A stretch of DNA of 64,000 nucleotides from VYFG01 sp965204165 (GTDB taxonomy: Bacteria > Pseudomonadota > Gammaproteobacteria > Arenicellales > Poriferihabitantaceae). Position 1 is the first letter of the stretch, and each line of letters begins with the position of its first letter. The stretch is taken from contig OZ241969.1 of NCBI GenBank assembly GCA_965204165.1, positions 496,001 to 560,000 on the forward strand. Direction: 5' to 3'. Of the stretch, positions 25,427-33,860 are shown in pieces. The notes beneath the pieces were generated by a model. The model made no database searches and was not told where the DNA came from. It saw only the letters and a program-made list of their open reading frames with translations. Position numbers and translations under genes: made by a program.

Positions 25427-26688
25427 CAGCAGCCAGGCAGGTGTTCTTTCACGGAGGCGGCCAGCGCCCGGGGAACCCGGCCGGTCAGGTCGACGCCCTG
25501 GCAGCCGTTGAAGGCGGCAAAATCCCGCAATGCCCTGGCGAACGCCGCGGCGAAGCGGTCCGTTGCCCGCAAGCCGGGTTCCGGCACCAGGCACCGCACC
25601 TCCAGCACTCCCAGATTCCGGTGGGCCTTCAGGTCCGTGCGCGCCACCAGCCTGCCGCGCCAGAGCACCGGCAGGACGAAGTACCCGTACACCCGTTTCC
25701 CTTCGGGGACATAGCATTCCAGCTGGTAGTCGAAATCAAACAGTTCCCTGACTCGCCGGCGCTGTATCACCAGGTTGTCGAAGGGCGACAGCAGGCAGGC
25801 CTTCTCCCTTTGCAGGCGATGGTCCAGCAGGTCCAGGGAATCAGGCAACACCAGCCAGGACCCGCCCCTGACACTGACTTCGAGGAGCTCGCCGGACCCG
25901 ACCATGGCGCGGACGACCCGGTTCACCGGATCCCGCATCCCCTGGCGCAAGTGGACGAAGTCGGTCACCCTGCCGAGACCGTTGGCCCTGAGGAACGAGG
26001 TCACGAGGTACCGGGCGAATTCCTGGCTGCCGGGCGCGGAGGTGTCCGTTCCCTCGGGCAATACCCGCTCGGTCAGGTCGTAGACCTTGTTGAACCCCTC
26101 GCGGCGCACGGACATGATGCGCCCCTCGATGAACAGTTGCTCGAGCGCATATTTCGCCGGTTTCCAGTCCCACATCTCGCGTTTTCCGGAGCCGGTGTCC
26201 TCGAAGTCCCGCGACATCAGCGGCCCTTCCTCGCGAATCCGCGCCAGCACCCGCCGCATCAGCTTCACATCCTTGGAATGCCAGCGTCCGCCGCCCCCGC
26301 GTTCCGCCAGCATGCGCGGCAGGGCGTACCGGTAGTCCTCCATCGGCAGGTAGGCGGCGGCATGGGACCAGTACTCGAAAACCTTCCCCCTCGCCACCAG
26401 CTGGTCCAGGTGTGCCTGCCGGTAGCGCGAATTGCGGTTCCAGAGGGTGTGGTGGTGTGCGCGTTCGATCACCGAGATCGTGTCGATCTGGACATAACCG
26501 AGATGACGTATGACCCGGCGGGTTGCCTCCTCGGCCGAACCGCCGGCGGCGGAACGCGGCACACCCTGGCTGGCGAGGACCAGCTTGCGTGCCTCGTCGA
26601 TGGAGAGCGATGCGGGGACGACTCGGGCCAATGTCAATGCGGGAAGGGTACCGGGACCGGATTCTAACCTGCTATCGGTGTCCGGCAC
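25426..26688 (-). CDS. AlkX/YcaQ-like DNA glycosylase (HTH_42 family)
   Basis: A winged-helix HTH_42 protein of 420 residues. E. coli YcaQ (AlkX) in this family is a DNA glycosylase that unhooks interstrand crosslinks, and the related AlkZ protects antibiotic producers. The catalytic Q-hydrophobic-D motif is seen as Gln67-Ile68-Asp69 in YVQIDTI, the YcaQ type. Other family segments are HHHTLWNRNSRY, EYWSHAAAYLP and SPFDNLVIQRRR. The start at 26688 is a GTG; family similarity begins near residue 25, so a start up to about 60 bases downstream is possible. The overlap with the DMT gene may link repair to export. Confidence 0.85.
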   Translation of the reverse strand: MPDTDSRLESGPGTLPALTLARVVPASLSIDEARKLVLASQGVPRSAAGGSAEEATRRVIRHLGYVQIDTISVIERAHHHTLWNRNSRYRQAHLDQLVARGKVFEYWSHAAAYLPMEDYRYALPRMLAERGGGGRWHSKDVKLMRRVLARIREEGPLMSRDFEDTGSGKREMWDWKPAKYALEQLFIEGRIMSVRREGFNKVYDLTERVLPEGTDTSAPGSQEFARYLVTSFLRANGLGRVTDFVHLRQGMRDPVNRVVRAMVGSGELLEVSVRGGSWLVLPDSLDLLDHRLQREKACLLSPFDNLVIQRRRVRELFDFDYQLECYVPEGKRVYGYFVLPVLWRGRLVARTDLKAHRNLGVLEVRCLVPEPGLRATDRFAAAFARALRDFAAFNGCQGVDLTGRVPRALAASVKEHLPGC

Positions 26689-26741
26689 CCGGTCACCGGG
26701 CGCCTGCCGCCGGCAGGGCCGGGCACCGGAGTCCGGTTCCT

Positions 26742-27662
26742 CTATGCGCTCCCGGGACCGGACTTTCCCTGCTTTTTCGCTGCCTTCTTCGCAGCCCTGG
26801 CCGCACGCTCCTCGGCCACCTCGTGCAGTTCACCTTCGATCATTTCCGGCGTCTCCAGGGTGATCCTCCCCAGATGGCCCGCACGAAAGTCGTTGAGCAG
26901 GATTCTGGCGGCCCGGTCCATGTCCACCACGCCGCCCCGGCCGAGACAGCCGCGGCTCCGCCCCAGGGCCTCCAGGATCGCCTCCCCGCCGGCCGGCCCG
27001 GCATCCAGGGCATAACGGTCGGTCATGGGTCCCGGGTATTGGGCAACGAGGAACTCGGCAAGGTACACGGCGATCTCGACATGGGAGATCGCGGTTTCCC
27101 GGATCGCGCCGGTGACGGCGAGCCGGTAGCCGCTGTGCGCATTTTCCACGTTGGGCCAAAGGACCCCCGGCGTATCCAGCAGCACCACGCCATCGCCCAC
27201 GGCAACCCGCTGCTGGCGTTTCGTGATCGCCGGCTCGTTGCCGGTTTTGGCCACCGAGCGCCCCGCCAGGATGTTGATCACGGTGGACTTGCCCACGTTG
27301 GGTATGCCGGCCACCATGGCCACAACCGGTTCAGGACGGCGCGGAAACCCGGCGCTGCACAGTCCGACGATGCGCTTTACCTCCGCGGGCCGGCGGGCGG
27401 ATACGGCGAGGGATTTGCCCTGGTGCCCCTTGCGGTACCAGTCGGTCCAGATCTCCGTGCGCGCCGGATCCGCCAGGTCTGCCCGGGTCATCACCCGGAT
27501 GACCGGCTTGTCGCGGCGCAGTTCCGCCAGCATCGGATTCGCGCTCGAAAACGGCAGCCTGGCATCCAGCAGCTCCACCACCACGTCCACGCCGGCAAGC
27601 GCGGTCCGCATCTCTCGGGCCGCCTTGTGCATGTGTCCGGGATACCACTGTATCTTCACCAC
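26742..27662 (-). CDS. rbgA: RbgA/YlqF-like circularly permuted ribosome-assembly GTPase
   Basis: Large-subunit ribosome assembly GTPase, 306 residues. The permuted order is visible: the N-terminal VKIQWYPGHMHKAAREM signature, the G4 region, then G1 GIPNVGKST, G2 around KTGNEPAITKRQQ and G3 LLDTPGVLWP, followed by a helical C-terminus ending in a Lys/Ala-rich tail. The G4 motif is unusual: residues 59-62 read TRAD instead of NKxD (RVMTRADLADP), which may weaken guanine specificity. The start is one of two successive GTG codons (27662 or 27659). Confidence 0.9.
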   Translation of the reverse strand: MVKIQWYPGHMHKAAREMRTALAGVDVVVELLDARLPFSSANPMLAELRRDKPVIRVMTRADLADPARTEIWTDWYRKGHQGKSLAVSARRPAEVKRIVGLCSAGFPRRPEPVVAMVAGIPNVGKSTVINILAGRSVAKTGNEPAITKRQQRVAVGDGVVLLDTPGVLWPNVENAHSGYRLAVTGAIRETAISHVEIAVYLAEFLVAQYPGPMTDRYALDAGPAGGEAILEALGRSRGCLGRGGVVDMDRAARILLNDFRAGHLGRITLETPEMIEGELHEVAEERAARAAKKAAKKQGKSGPGSA

Positions 27663-27668
27663 GAACCC

Positions 27669-28721
27669 CTATTGCCGTTTCCTGCCGGGTCCGGACGCGG
27701 CCCGCCGGCCCCGGCCGCGGGACTCTCCGCCGCCGCGCCCCGACTCCGCAGGTCCGGTCGCCCTGGATTTTCCGGTCTTCCCGGCAGCGCTCCGCCGGGT
27801 CCCGCCGGCCCGGGCGCCGGGGCGCTTGCCGGGACTCCTGTCGGGTCGGGTTCCTGCCCTGCCCGCCGGCTGTCTGTCCGAAGCGCCCGGCCCGGCCAGG
27901 GTGATCTCCCTGTCCCCGATCACGATGAGACGCTCCCGGTAGAGCCCCCCCAGGGCTTTCTTGTAGTAGCCCTTGCTGACGCCGAATACCTCCAGGATGC
28001 GCTCGGGCGGCGCATGGTCCGTCAGGTCGGATCGGCCGCCGTGGGATTCGAGGTGGTCGATGATCTCACTGGCAAGACCCCGCCTTGTTTTCGCCCGCTC
28101 CGGGGTGAGAGCGAGGTCAATGCGCTGATCGTCGCTGCGGATCCGCTTGATGAACCCCTTGATGTTCATGCCGGGACTGAGCCGGCGCACCGCATCCCGG
28201 TGAAAGATCATGCCGACGTGGGTATGCCCGATCACCGCCTTCCAGCCCAGGTCCGTCCGGGCTGCAATCAGCAGATCCACCGGTTGCCCCACCCGGAAAC
28301 CCGGGCCCTCCTCCTGCAGCCGGCGTCCCAGGCGTGAACTTGCCGCCACCCGGTCCGTGTTCTTGTCCAGGTAGGCGGTCACCACGTAGGAGTTTCCCAC
28401 CTCCATGCGCACGGCCTGCTCGGCGAAGGGCGCCAGGAGATCCTTAGGCAGTCCCCAGTCCAGGAAGGCGCCCACGTTATTGACCGCGACCACCCTGAGG
28501 AACGAACACTGGCCAACCTGGATTTTCGGGGTGTGCGTGGTGGCAATGAGCCGGTCCTCGGAGTCGCGGTACACGAATACCGTCACGGACTCTCCGGGCG
28601 CCAGCCCCTCGGGAATCTCCTTCCCGGGCAACAGGATTTCCCTGCCGTCGCCCGCATCGAGATACATGCCGGGGCCGGACTGTCTGGTCGCCGTGAGGTT
28701 GTTGAGTCTGCCGATCTGCAC
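27669..28721 (-). CDS. CvfB-like S1 RNA-binding protein with Arg/Gly-rich tail
   Basis: Protein of the CvfB family: tandem S1-like OB domains and a C-terminal winged helix, linked to RNA binding and expression control in Gram-positives. Similarity begins at QIGRLNNLTATRQ, so I chose GTG 28721, which has a GGGGGG-type ribosome-binding site; an ATG at 28757 is an alternative. OB domains span about 1-65, 68-135 and 142-205, and the winged helix 215-276 (GVSKGYYKKALGGLYRERLI). Residues 277-350 form an extra Arg/Gly/Pro/Ser-rich tail, resembling RGG-type RNA-binding tails. It is 6 bases upstream of the RbgA gene, suggesting a ribosome/RNA operon. Confidence 0.82.
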   Translation of the reverse strand: MQIGRLNNLTATRQSGPGMYLDAGDGREILLPGKEIPEGLAPGESVTVFVYRDSEDRLIATTHTPKIQVGQCSFLRVVAVNNVGAFLDWGLPKDLLAPFAEQAVRMEVGNSYVVTAYLDKNTDRVAASSRLGRRLQEEGPGFRVGQPVDLLIAARTDLGWKAVIGHTHVGMIFHRDAVRRLSPGMNIKGFIKRIRSDDQRIDLALTPERAKTRRGLASEIIDHLESHGGRSDLTDHAPPERILEVFGVSKGYYKKALGGLYRERLIVIGDREITLAGPGASDRQPAGRAGTRPDRSPGKRPGARAGGTRRSAAGKTGKSRATGPAESGRGGGESRGRGRRAASGPGRKRQ

Positions 28722-28801
28722 GGGACCCCCCTGATTGGATGCCCGAGTGTACTGCATTTGCCGGTGCCCGGGTCGGACAGGCCCAGGCCCCGCGGTTCCC
28801 C

Positions 28802-28829
28802 TTGTGGGATTTACCTGCTTGTCCCACAA
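28802..28829. repeat. Operator-like inverted repeat, CvfB/NRDE intergenic
   Basis: TTGTGGGA (28802-28809) and TCCCACAA (28822-28829) are perfect 8-bp arms around a 12-base spacer, in the 292-base gap between divergent genes. The size and spacing suit a dimeric regulator site. No matching regulator is evident. Confidence 0.4.
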
Positions 28830-28957
28830 TAGGCCAACGGTCCGTTTCGCGGCATTGGCCGGCCGTGTTCATTCCCGATCGGAGCCTGCGGAACCGACCG
28901 GCGCGCAAGCGCACCACAGCCACGACCCGGTAAATGGAAGTGGGACCGGTTTTCACC

Positions 28958-28980
28958 CTGTCCCGATTCCATCGGGACAG
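28958..28980. repeat. Perfect 10-bp hairpin before the NRDE gene
   Basis: CTGTCCCGAT (28958-28967) and ATCGGGACAG (28971-28980) form a perfect 10-bp stem with a 3-base loop, ending 33 bases before the NRDE start. It has no T-run and could act in the 5' leader of that transcript. Confidence 0.45.
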
Positions 28981-29013
28981 ACCGGACAACGGCGTCACCC
29001 GGATACCCGCTCC

Positions 29014-29784
29014 ATGTGCATACTGTTCGTCGCGCTGAACCAGCACCCGCGCTACCCCCTGATCATCGCCGCCAACCGGGACGAGTACCACGCCCGTCCC
29101 AGCCTCTCCATGCACTGGTGGGAGGACCGGCCCCGGATCTTCGCCGGCCGGGACTTGAGCGCCGGCGGCACCTGGCTTGGCATCAACCGCGACGGCGCAT
29201 TCGCCGCGGTGACCAACTTCCGCACCGGGGAAGATCACCGCGCCGATGCCCGCAGCCGTGGAGAGCTGGCGGTCAGATACCTGGAATCGTCCGGAACCCC
29301 GGCGGAATTCCACGGGTTTCTCCGGCAACACCACCATGAATACAATCCGTTCAACCTGGTGTACGGCGACCGGGAGGGCCTGCATACCTGGGGATACGAC
29401 AATCCCGGGGGGCGTGCCCTGGATTCCGGTTTCCACAGTGTAAGCAACGGCCCCATGGACACGATCTGGCCCAAGATGTCCCGCGGCGTGACCGGACTCG
29501 CCAGGCAGATCCGGGATCACCCGGACATCGGTCCGGAATCCCTTCTGCCGCTGATGCTGGACACCACCCCCGCCCCTGACGGGGATTTGCCCGGCGGCGG
29601 GCCGGATCTCGAAAGGGAACGCCAGCTGTCTCCCATCTACATCCGGGGAGAGGAATACGGCACCCGCACCACCACGATACTCCTGTTCCGGGAAGACGGT
29701 ATCGGCATCGCCGAATACGAACATGGACCCGAACGGCCGGCCACATCCGCCAACCGGTTCCACGTCCCGAAAACCGCCGCTTGA
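29014..29784 (+). CDS. NRDE-family (TANGO2-like) protein
   Basis: A 256-residue member of the NRDE/TANGO2 family, whose name comes from the conserved Asn-Arg-Asp-Glu seen here in IIAANRDEYHARPS. N-terminal MCILF places a Cys at position 2, as in Ntn-hydrolase-like members of this family, and the segment FAGRDLSAGGTWLGINRDG is also typical. Eukaryotic TANGO2 is linked to heme or lipid handling, while the bacterial function is unresolved. I chose ATG 29014 because it gives this conserved N-terminus. It is divergent from the CvfB-like gene. Confidence 0.9.
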   Translation: MCILFVALNQHPRYPLIIAANRDEYHARPSLSMHWWEDRPRIFAGRDLSAGGTWLGINRDGAFAAVTNFRTGEDHRADARSRGELAVRYLESSGTPAEFHGFLRQHHHEYNPFNLVYGDREGLHTWGYDNPGGRALDSGFHSVSNGPMDTIWPKMSRGVTGLARQIRDHPDIGPESLLPLMLDTTPAPDGDLPGGGPDLERERQLSPIYIRGEEYGTRTTTILLFREDGIGIAEYEHGPERPATSANRFHVPKTAA

Positions 29785-29916
29785 GCGGGTATGCCGGCGT
29801 CCCCGGCGGCGGATCACGGGACAGGCTTCCGGCGGCGGCGCCGTGGATCGGGTCTGTATTTCCGCACCGAACCGCGGAATCCGCCGGATCCGGCACAAAT
29901 GCCGCGCAAGTCAAGT

Positions 29917-29922
29917 TAGAAT
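29917..29922 (+). promoter_or_regulatory. -10 element for the DUF2237 gene
   Basis: TAGAAT at 29917-29922 lies 35 bases before the DUF2237 start, a suitable distance for a short leader. No convincing -35 element is seen, so an activator may be needed. Confidence 0.35.
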
Positions 29923-29956
29923 CCCGCTGTCAGAAACCGTAAATCCGGCTGCCGCC

Positions 29957-30337
29957 ATGCCCTGGCCCGAAAACCAGACGAGCGTTCTCGACGAACCGCT
30001 CGCCGTCTGCTCCATCAGTCCCATGACGGGGTTCGTCCGCAACGGTTGCTGCGAAACCGGGCCCGAGGATATGGGTTCCCACACGGTCTGTGTCGAGGTG
30101 ACCGCCGAGTTTCTCGAGTTCAGCAAGTCCCGGGGCAACGACCTGTCCACCCCGATACCGGCCTTTGAATTTCCCGGCCTCAAGCCAGGCGACCGCTGGT
30201 GCCTGTGCGCGGCGCGCTGGCAGGAAGCCCTGGAAGCCGGCGCCGCTCCGAAGGTGGTCATGCGGGCCACGCACCAGAGGGCACTGGAAATCATCGGGTT
30301 CGCAGACCTTTCCCGCCACGCCATCGACATTTCCTGA
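29957..30337 (+). CDS. DUF2237 protein
   Basis: A 126-residue DUF2237 protein recognised by the run of family segments MTGFVRNGCCETGPEDMGSH, EFLEFSKSRGNDLSTP and GLKPGDRWCLCAARW. The paired cysteines (CC near residue 31 and CLC near residue 83) suggest metal or redox chemistry, but no function is established to my knowledge. ATG 29957 gives the usual length. The stop overlaps the next start by one base (TGATG), so it is coupled to a FAD amino-acid oxidoreductase. Confidence 0.9.
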   Translation: MPWPENQTSVLDEPLAVCSISPMTGFVRNGCCETGPEDMGSHTVCVEVTAEFLEFSKSRGNDLSTPIPAFEFPGLKPGDRWCLCAARWQEALEAGAAPKVVMRATHQRALEIIGFADLSRHAIDIS

Positions 30338-31569
30338 TGTCCGGCAAAACCGCCGTTGTGATCGGCGCCGGTATTGTCGGGGTCAGTGTTGCCCTGTGGA
30401 TACAGCGGCGCGGTCATCACGTCATCCTGCTTGACCGCGGCGAACCGGGCATGGGCACTTCCTACGGCAATGCCTGCATCATCGCGAATTACGGCTGCAT
30501 CCCGATCAACAGCCCTGCCCTGTTCACGGCGATTCCCTCGCTCCTGTGGTCCCGGGAAAGCCCTCTCAGGCTGGATCCGTTCCATGCGCTCCGCCATCCC
30601 GGCTGGATGCTGGACTTCCTCAGAAACTGCACCCCTGCCCGCGTGGACCGGATTGTCCGGGCCCTTGGGTCGCTGCTTTCACGTACCGGCGACGGTCTCG
30701 AACCGCTGGTGGGTGACGCCGGCGCGGAATCCCTGATACGCCGGGACGGCAGCATCTATGCCTACGCAACCCGCCGGGCTTATGAGGACGCCGTCCCGTC
30801 CAACCGCAGGCGTGCGGAGGAGGGAGCGGTCTTCGACACCATCGACGGCCGGGAACTGCGGGACCTGGAGCCGGCCATCGACATGGATTTCTACCGCGCG
30901 CTCAGGTTTACGGATGCGCTGCAGGTCGCCAACCCGAAAACCCTCGTGGACCGGTACATGGAGCATTTCAGCGCCCGGGGAGGCGTCTTCCGGCGGGCTT
31001 GCGTCAGGGCGGTGGAACCGGGCCCGGGCGTGATCCTGGATGACGGGGAGCGGATTCCCGCGGACACGGTCGTGGTATCCGCGGGGGCGTACTCGAGGAC
31101 CATCGCCGGCGCCGGAACGCGGCGGCTGCCGCTGGATGTCGAGCGTGGCTACCATGTCCAGTTCCCCGGCCGGCAGTCACTGCTCGGCAGGCCCGTCGCC
31201 TGGGCGGAGCGCGGCTTCTACGCCACCCCGACCACCGCGGGCCTGCGTTTCGCCGGCACGGTGGAACTCGCCTCGCTGGACAAGCCTCCGAGCCCCGCGC
31301 GCATCGAATACCTCACCCGCAACGCCAAGCGGATGTTCGGCCTGGAGGAAGACCCCGCGCAATCCTGGCTGGGGTTCAGGCCCACGTTTCCGGACGCCCT
31401 GCCCGTGATCGGACCCAGCCCGGTTTCACCGGACATCCTGCTGGCGTTCGGCCACCACCATCTCGGCCTGACCTTGTCCGGCATCACCGGGATGCTGATT
31501 TCCGAAATCATGGAGGGCCGCAGGCCCTCGCTGGACATCACCCCCTACTCGGCCAGACGGTTTTCCTGA
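30337..31569 (+). CDS. DadA-like FAD-dependent amino-acid dehydrogenase
   Basis: FAD-dependent oxidoreductase of the DAO superfamily, 410 residues, closest in layout to D-amino-acid dehydrogenase small subunit DadA. The dinucleotide-binding turn VIGAGIVGVSVAL is at the N-terminus, followed by the DadA-type GTSYGNACIIANYGCIPIN. The C-terminal AFGHHHLGLTLSGITGMLIS closes the FAD site. It likely oxidises a D-amino acid or secondary amine and passes electrons to the quinone pool; the substrate is not evident. The start at 30337 shares a base with the DUF2237 stop. Confidence 0.85.
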   Translation: MSGKTAVVIGAGIVGVSVALWIQRRGHHVILLDRGEPGMGTSYGNACIIANYGCIPINSPALFTAIPSLLWSRESPLRLDPFHALRHPGWMLDFLRNCTPARVDRIVRALGSLLSRTGDGLEPLVGDAGAESLIRRDGSIYAYATRRAYEDAVPSNRRRAEEGAVFDTIDGRELRDLEPAIDMDFYRALRFTDALQVANPKTLVDRYMEHFSARGGVFRRACVRAVEPGPGVILDDGERIPADTVVVSAGAYSRTIAGAGTRRLPLDVERGYHVQFPGRQSLLGRPVAWAERGFYATPTTAGLRFAGTVELASLDKPPSPARIEYLTRNAKRMFGLEEDPAQSWLGFRPTFPDALPVIGPSPVSPDILLAFGHHHLGLTLSGITGMLISEIMEGRRPSLDITPYSARRFS

Positions 31570-31580
31570 GCGATTTCCGC

Positions 31581-32327
31581 TCAGCAGGTTACCGGCTGGC
31601 TGGAATACCGGTCATGGGGAATGACCTCCGTGGTGCCCGCCGCGAGCGCGCGCACGTCGTCGATCTCGTTTTCCAGGGCGAGGCGGAAGCCGAACCGAAT
31701 GAAGAATTCCTCGTAGAGTTCACCGCCCCTGGTGCCCACGGCATAAAAACGGTCATTCGCCCCGTCATATTCCAGATCCACCGTGGTGAGCGGCTGCCGG
31801 GCCGGGCCGCCGATCACTTCCGCGCCCCGGGACGGGTCGTACACGCTTCGCTCCGAACAGCAGTAGATGATCTGACTGCGTTCGCTCACCTGCTCGTTAC
31901 TGTCCATGTAGCGGGTCAGTTCCGGCCTGAAATTGAGAAAGCTCACCGTGCGGGTGGGATAGCTGAGCTTGTGGGCGCAGATGGCGGAAAACGCCACCAC
32001 CGAGGCGCCGGGGCCCGCCCCGCCCCGCCAGCGGTAGTGCTGGCCGTCCTCCGTGGCGAGATCACGGCCGGTGTTCAGGCTGCGGCCGATGTCCACCAGG
32101 AAGCAGGGCGTGGTGATGTGCGGGTAATGGAAAATGAACGCATCACCCCGGGACAGCGCGTCGCTGCCGATCGGCTCCCCCAGGTGATCCACGAGCAATA
32201 CCCGGTTGTAGCTGCGCAAGGGCTCCGATCTCACCACCATGGCGGGATTCGAGGCCACGGCCGCGACTGTCGCCAGGCAGGTCTTGACGAAACCGCGCCG
32301 TGTGGACAAACTGGATTTCTGTTTCAT
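31581..32327 (-). CDS. TAT-exported Rieske-like protein with incomplete cluster ligands
   Basis: A 248-residue exported protein. The twin-arginine signal STRRGFVKT (8-16) followed by a hydrophobic stretch predicts folded export. The body resembles a Rieske fold: the first ligand pair Cys117-x-His119 is in ICAHKLSYP. The second pair should be Cys-x2-His, but the sequence is IYCCSERSVYDP (Cys156, Cys157, Ser, Glu159, Arg160), so the second His is absent. It may bind a modified Fe-S centre, another metal or none. I chose ATG 32327 over an upstream TTG at 32342. It is the last gene of a four-gene leftward run. Confidence 0.7.
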   Translation of the reverse strand: MKQKSSLSTRRGFVKTCLATVAAVASNPAMVVRSEPLRSYNRVLLVDHLGEPIGSDALSRGDAFIFHYPHITTPCFLVDIGRSLNTGRDLATEDGQHYRWRGGAGPGASVVAFSAICAHKLSYPTRTVSFLNFRPELTRYMDSNEQVSERSQIIYCCSERSVYDPSRGAEVIGGPARQPLTTVDLEYDGANDRFYAVGTRGGELYEEFFIRFGFRLALENEIDDVRALAAGTTEVIPHDRYSSQPVTC

Positions 32328-32351
32328 GTTCCGGTTACTCAAGGACGGATT

Positions 32352-33113
32352 CTACCAGCCGAGGAAGAGCCGGGAGGACAGTTTCGTCTCCGTGCCATCC
32401 TCCCGGCGGACGATCAGTTGCCCCTCCCCGTCCACCCCGGCGCCGACACCCTGGATCGTGCCGCCGGCATGCCGGATGGACACCTGGCAGTCCGCCACGT
32501 CCGCCCGCGCTTTCCACGTTGCGAGCACATGGCCAAAACCCCGATCATCCCACAGATTGATCCAGGAGACGAACTCCCTGGCCCATGACTCGAACAGGTC
32601 CAGGGGCGTGATGGAATCATTGCCTTCCGCCTGGTGCAGGCTCATCTGCTCCGCTTCGCCGGATTCGGGGGCGCTGGCCACGTTCACGGCCAGGGTGGCG
32701 GTCAGCCACCGTCTGGCGGGGGATTCTCCCCGATCCAGCCACACCGACGCGACGCGGTAGGAGGCGATCCGGATCTCGTTCGGCCAGCCGAACCTGAGTG
32801 CGGTCAGGGGCGAGACGTGGGCGGCGATCGCGTTGCACAGGCTGACCAGGGAGACGAACAGGATCTCGTGGTCCCGGTCCGGCGGAAACTCGGGCTCCAG
32901 CACCAGCGCCGCATGGAGATTGCCGGGGCCGGTGTCCGGGGCTCCGGCACCGCCTGCCCCTGCCGGCTGCGACCGTTCCTCATCGGCCAGGATCAGGGTG
33001 CCCTCCTCGGCGCCGCCGGACGCCGCTTCCATCGCATGGTCCCGCAGGTTCCCCACCTCGGGGAGATGAACCAGGCGATAGGCTGCCGGCAGAACCGGGA
33101 GGTCTCGGTCCAT
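32352..33113 (-). CDS. Biotin/lipoate protein ligase-like protein
   Basis: A 253-residue protein with the architecture of the biotin/lipoate protein ligase-like family often annotated near formate dehydrogenase genes: N-terminal YRLVHLPEVGNLRDHAMEAA, NLHAALVLEPEFPPDRDHEI, FGWPNEIRIASYRVASVW and a C-terminal domain after DLFESWAREFVSWINLWDDR. The canonical biotin-binding GRGRxGR motif and the catalytic Lys context are not evident, so ligase activity is doubtful. The ankyrin gene stop abuts its start with no gap, indicating coupled translation. Confidence 0.72.
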   Translation of the reverse strand: MDRDLPVLPAAYRLVHLPEVGNLRDHAMEAASGGAEEGTLILADEERSQPAGAGGAGAPDTGPGNLHAALVLEPEFPPDRDHEILFVSLVSLCNAIAAHVSPLTALRFGWPNEIRIASYRVASVWLDRGESPARRWLTATLAVNVASAPESGEAEQMSLHQAEGNDSITPLDLFESWAREFVSWINLWDDRGFGHVLATWKARADVADCQVSIRHAGGTIQGVGAGVDGEGQLIVRREDGTETKLSSRLFLGW

Positions 33114-33860
33114 TCAGTTGAACTTCCGGTTGATGTCGCCGAGCACCTGGACCAGGGTTTCATGGCCCTGCTCCTCGGCATAGGTGATCGGCGTGCGCCC
33201 CTCCATGTCCGGCATGTCCCTGCGGGCGCCGTGCCCGAGCAGATTGACCGCCACGGCCGTATGGCCCATGGCGGCGGCATGATGCAGTGCCGTGGCGCCC
33301 TGGTCGTCCCGGGCGTTGATCTCGATGCCCGGGGATTCCAGCAGCAGGTCCACCACGCTTTCCCTGTTCTCGTAGGCCGAGCGGTGCAGGGGCGTCCACA
33401 GGAACACGTCCCGGGTATTGATATCCGCCCCTGCGCCGATCAGCTGCCGGGTCACCGCCACGCTGCCCTTTGCCGCGGCGATCATGAGCGCGCTCCAGCC
33501 GTTGGCGCCGCGGGCATTGACATCGACGCCGGCGTCCAGGATCGGGCCGACGCAGCGAGGGTCGCCGGTGACCGCGGCGAACATCAGTGCCGTGCCGCCG
33601 TTCTCGTTGCTGGCACCCGGGTCCGCACCCATGGAAAGCAGTTTTTCGATCTGGCCGCACCGGCCCGCCCGGGCCACCACCATCAGGGCGGTTCTGCCCG
33701 CCGCGGTGGACTCGTTGATGTCCGCCACCATATCGCTGAGACGGATCACCCGTTCCACATCCGCCGAGTGGATGGCGCGGCGGAAACTGTCGTCCGCCGG
33801 CGCCGGGAGGCAGGCCCCGGACAGCACCAGCAATGCAAGGAGCCTACGCGCTTGCCACAT
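33114..33860 (-). CDS. Exported ankyrin-repeat protein
   Basis: A secreted or periplasmic ankyrin protein of 248 residues. The signal peptide is MWQARRLLALLVLSG with cleavage near APA-DD, residue 22. About five to six ankyrin repeats follow (for example GRTALMVVARAGRCGQIEKL, GWSALMIAAAKGSVAVTRQL, GATALHHAAAMGHTAVAVNL), with the usual TALHxAA turns. Such proteins are protein-interaction scaffolds. I chose ATG 33860 because it begins the signal peptide; ATG 33869 is possible. It overlaps the end of the upstream unknown gene by 17 bases. Confidence 0.85.
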   Translation of the reverse strand: MWQARRLLALLVLSGACLPAPADDSFRRAIHSADVERVIRLSDMVADINESTAAGRTALMVVARAGRCGQIEKLLSMGADPGASNENGGTALMFAAVTGDPRCVGPILDAGVDVNARGANGWSALMIAAAKGSVAVTRQLIGAGADINTRDVFLWTPLHRSAYENRESVVDLLLESPGIEINARDDQGATALHHAAAMGHTAVAVNLLGHGARRDMPDMEGRTPITYAEEQGHETLVQVLGDINRKFN

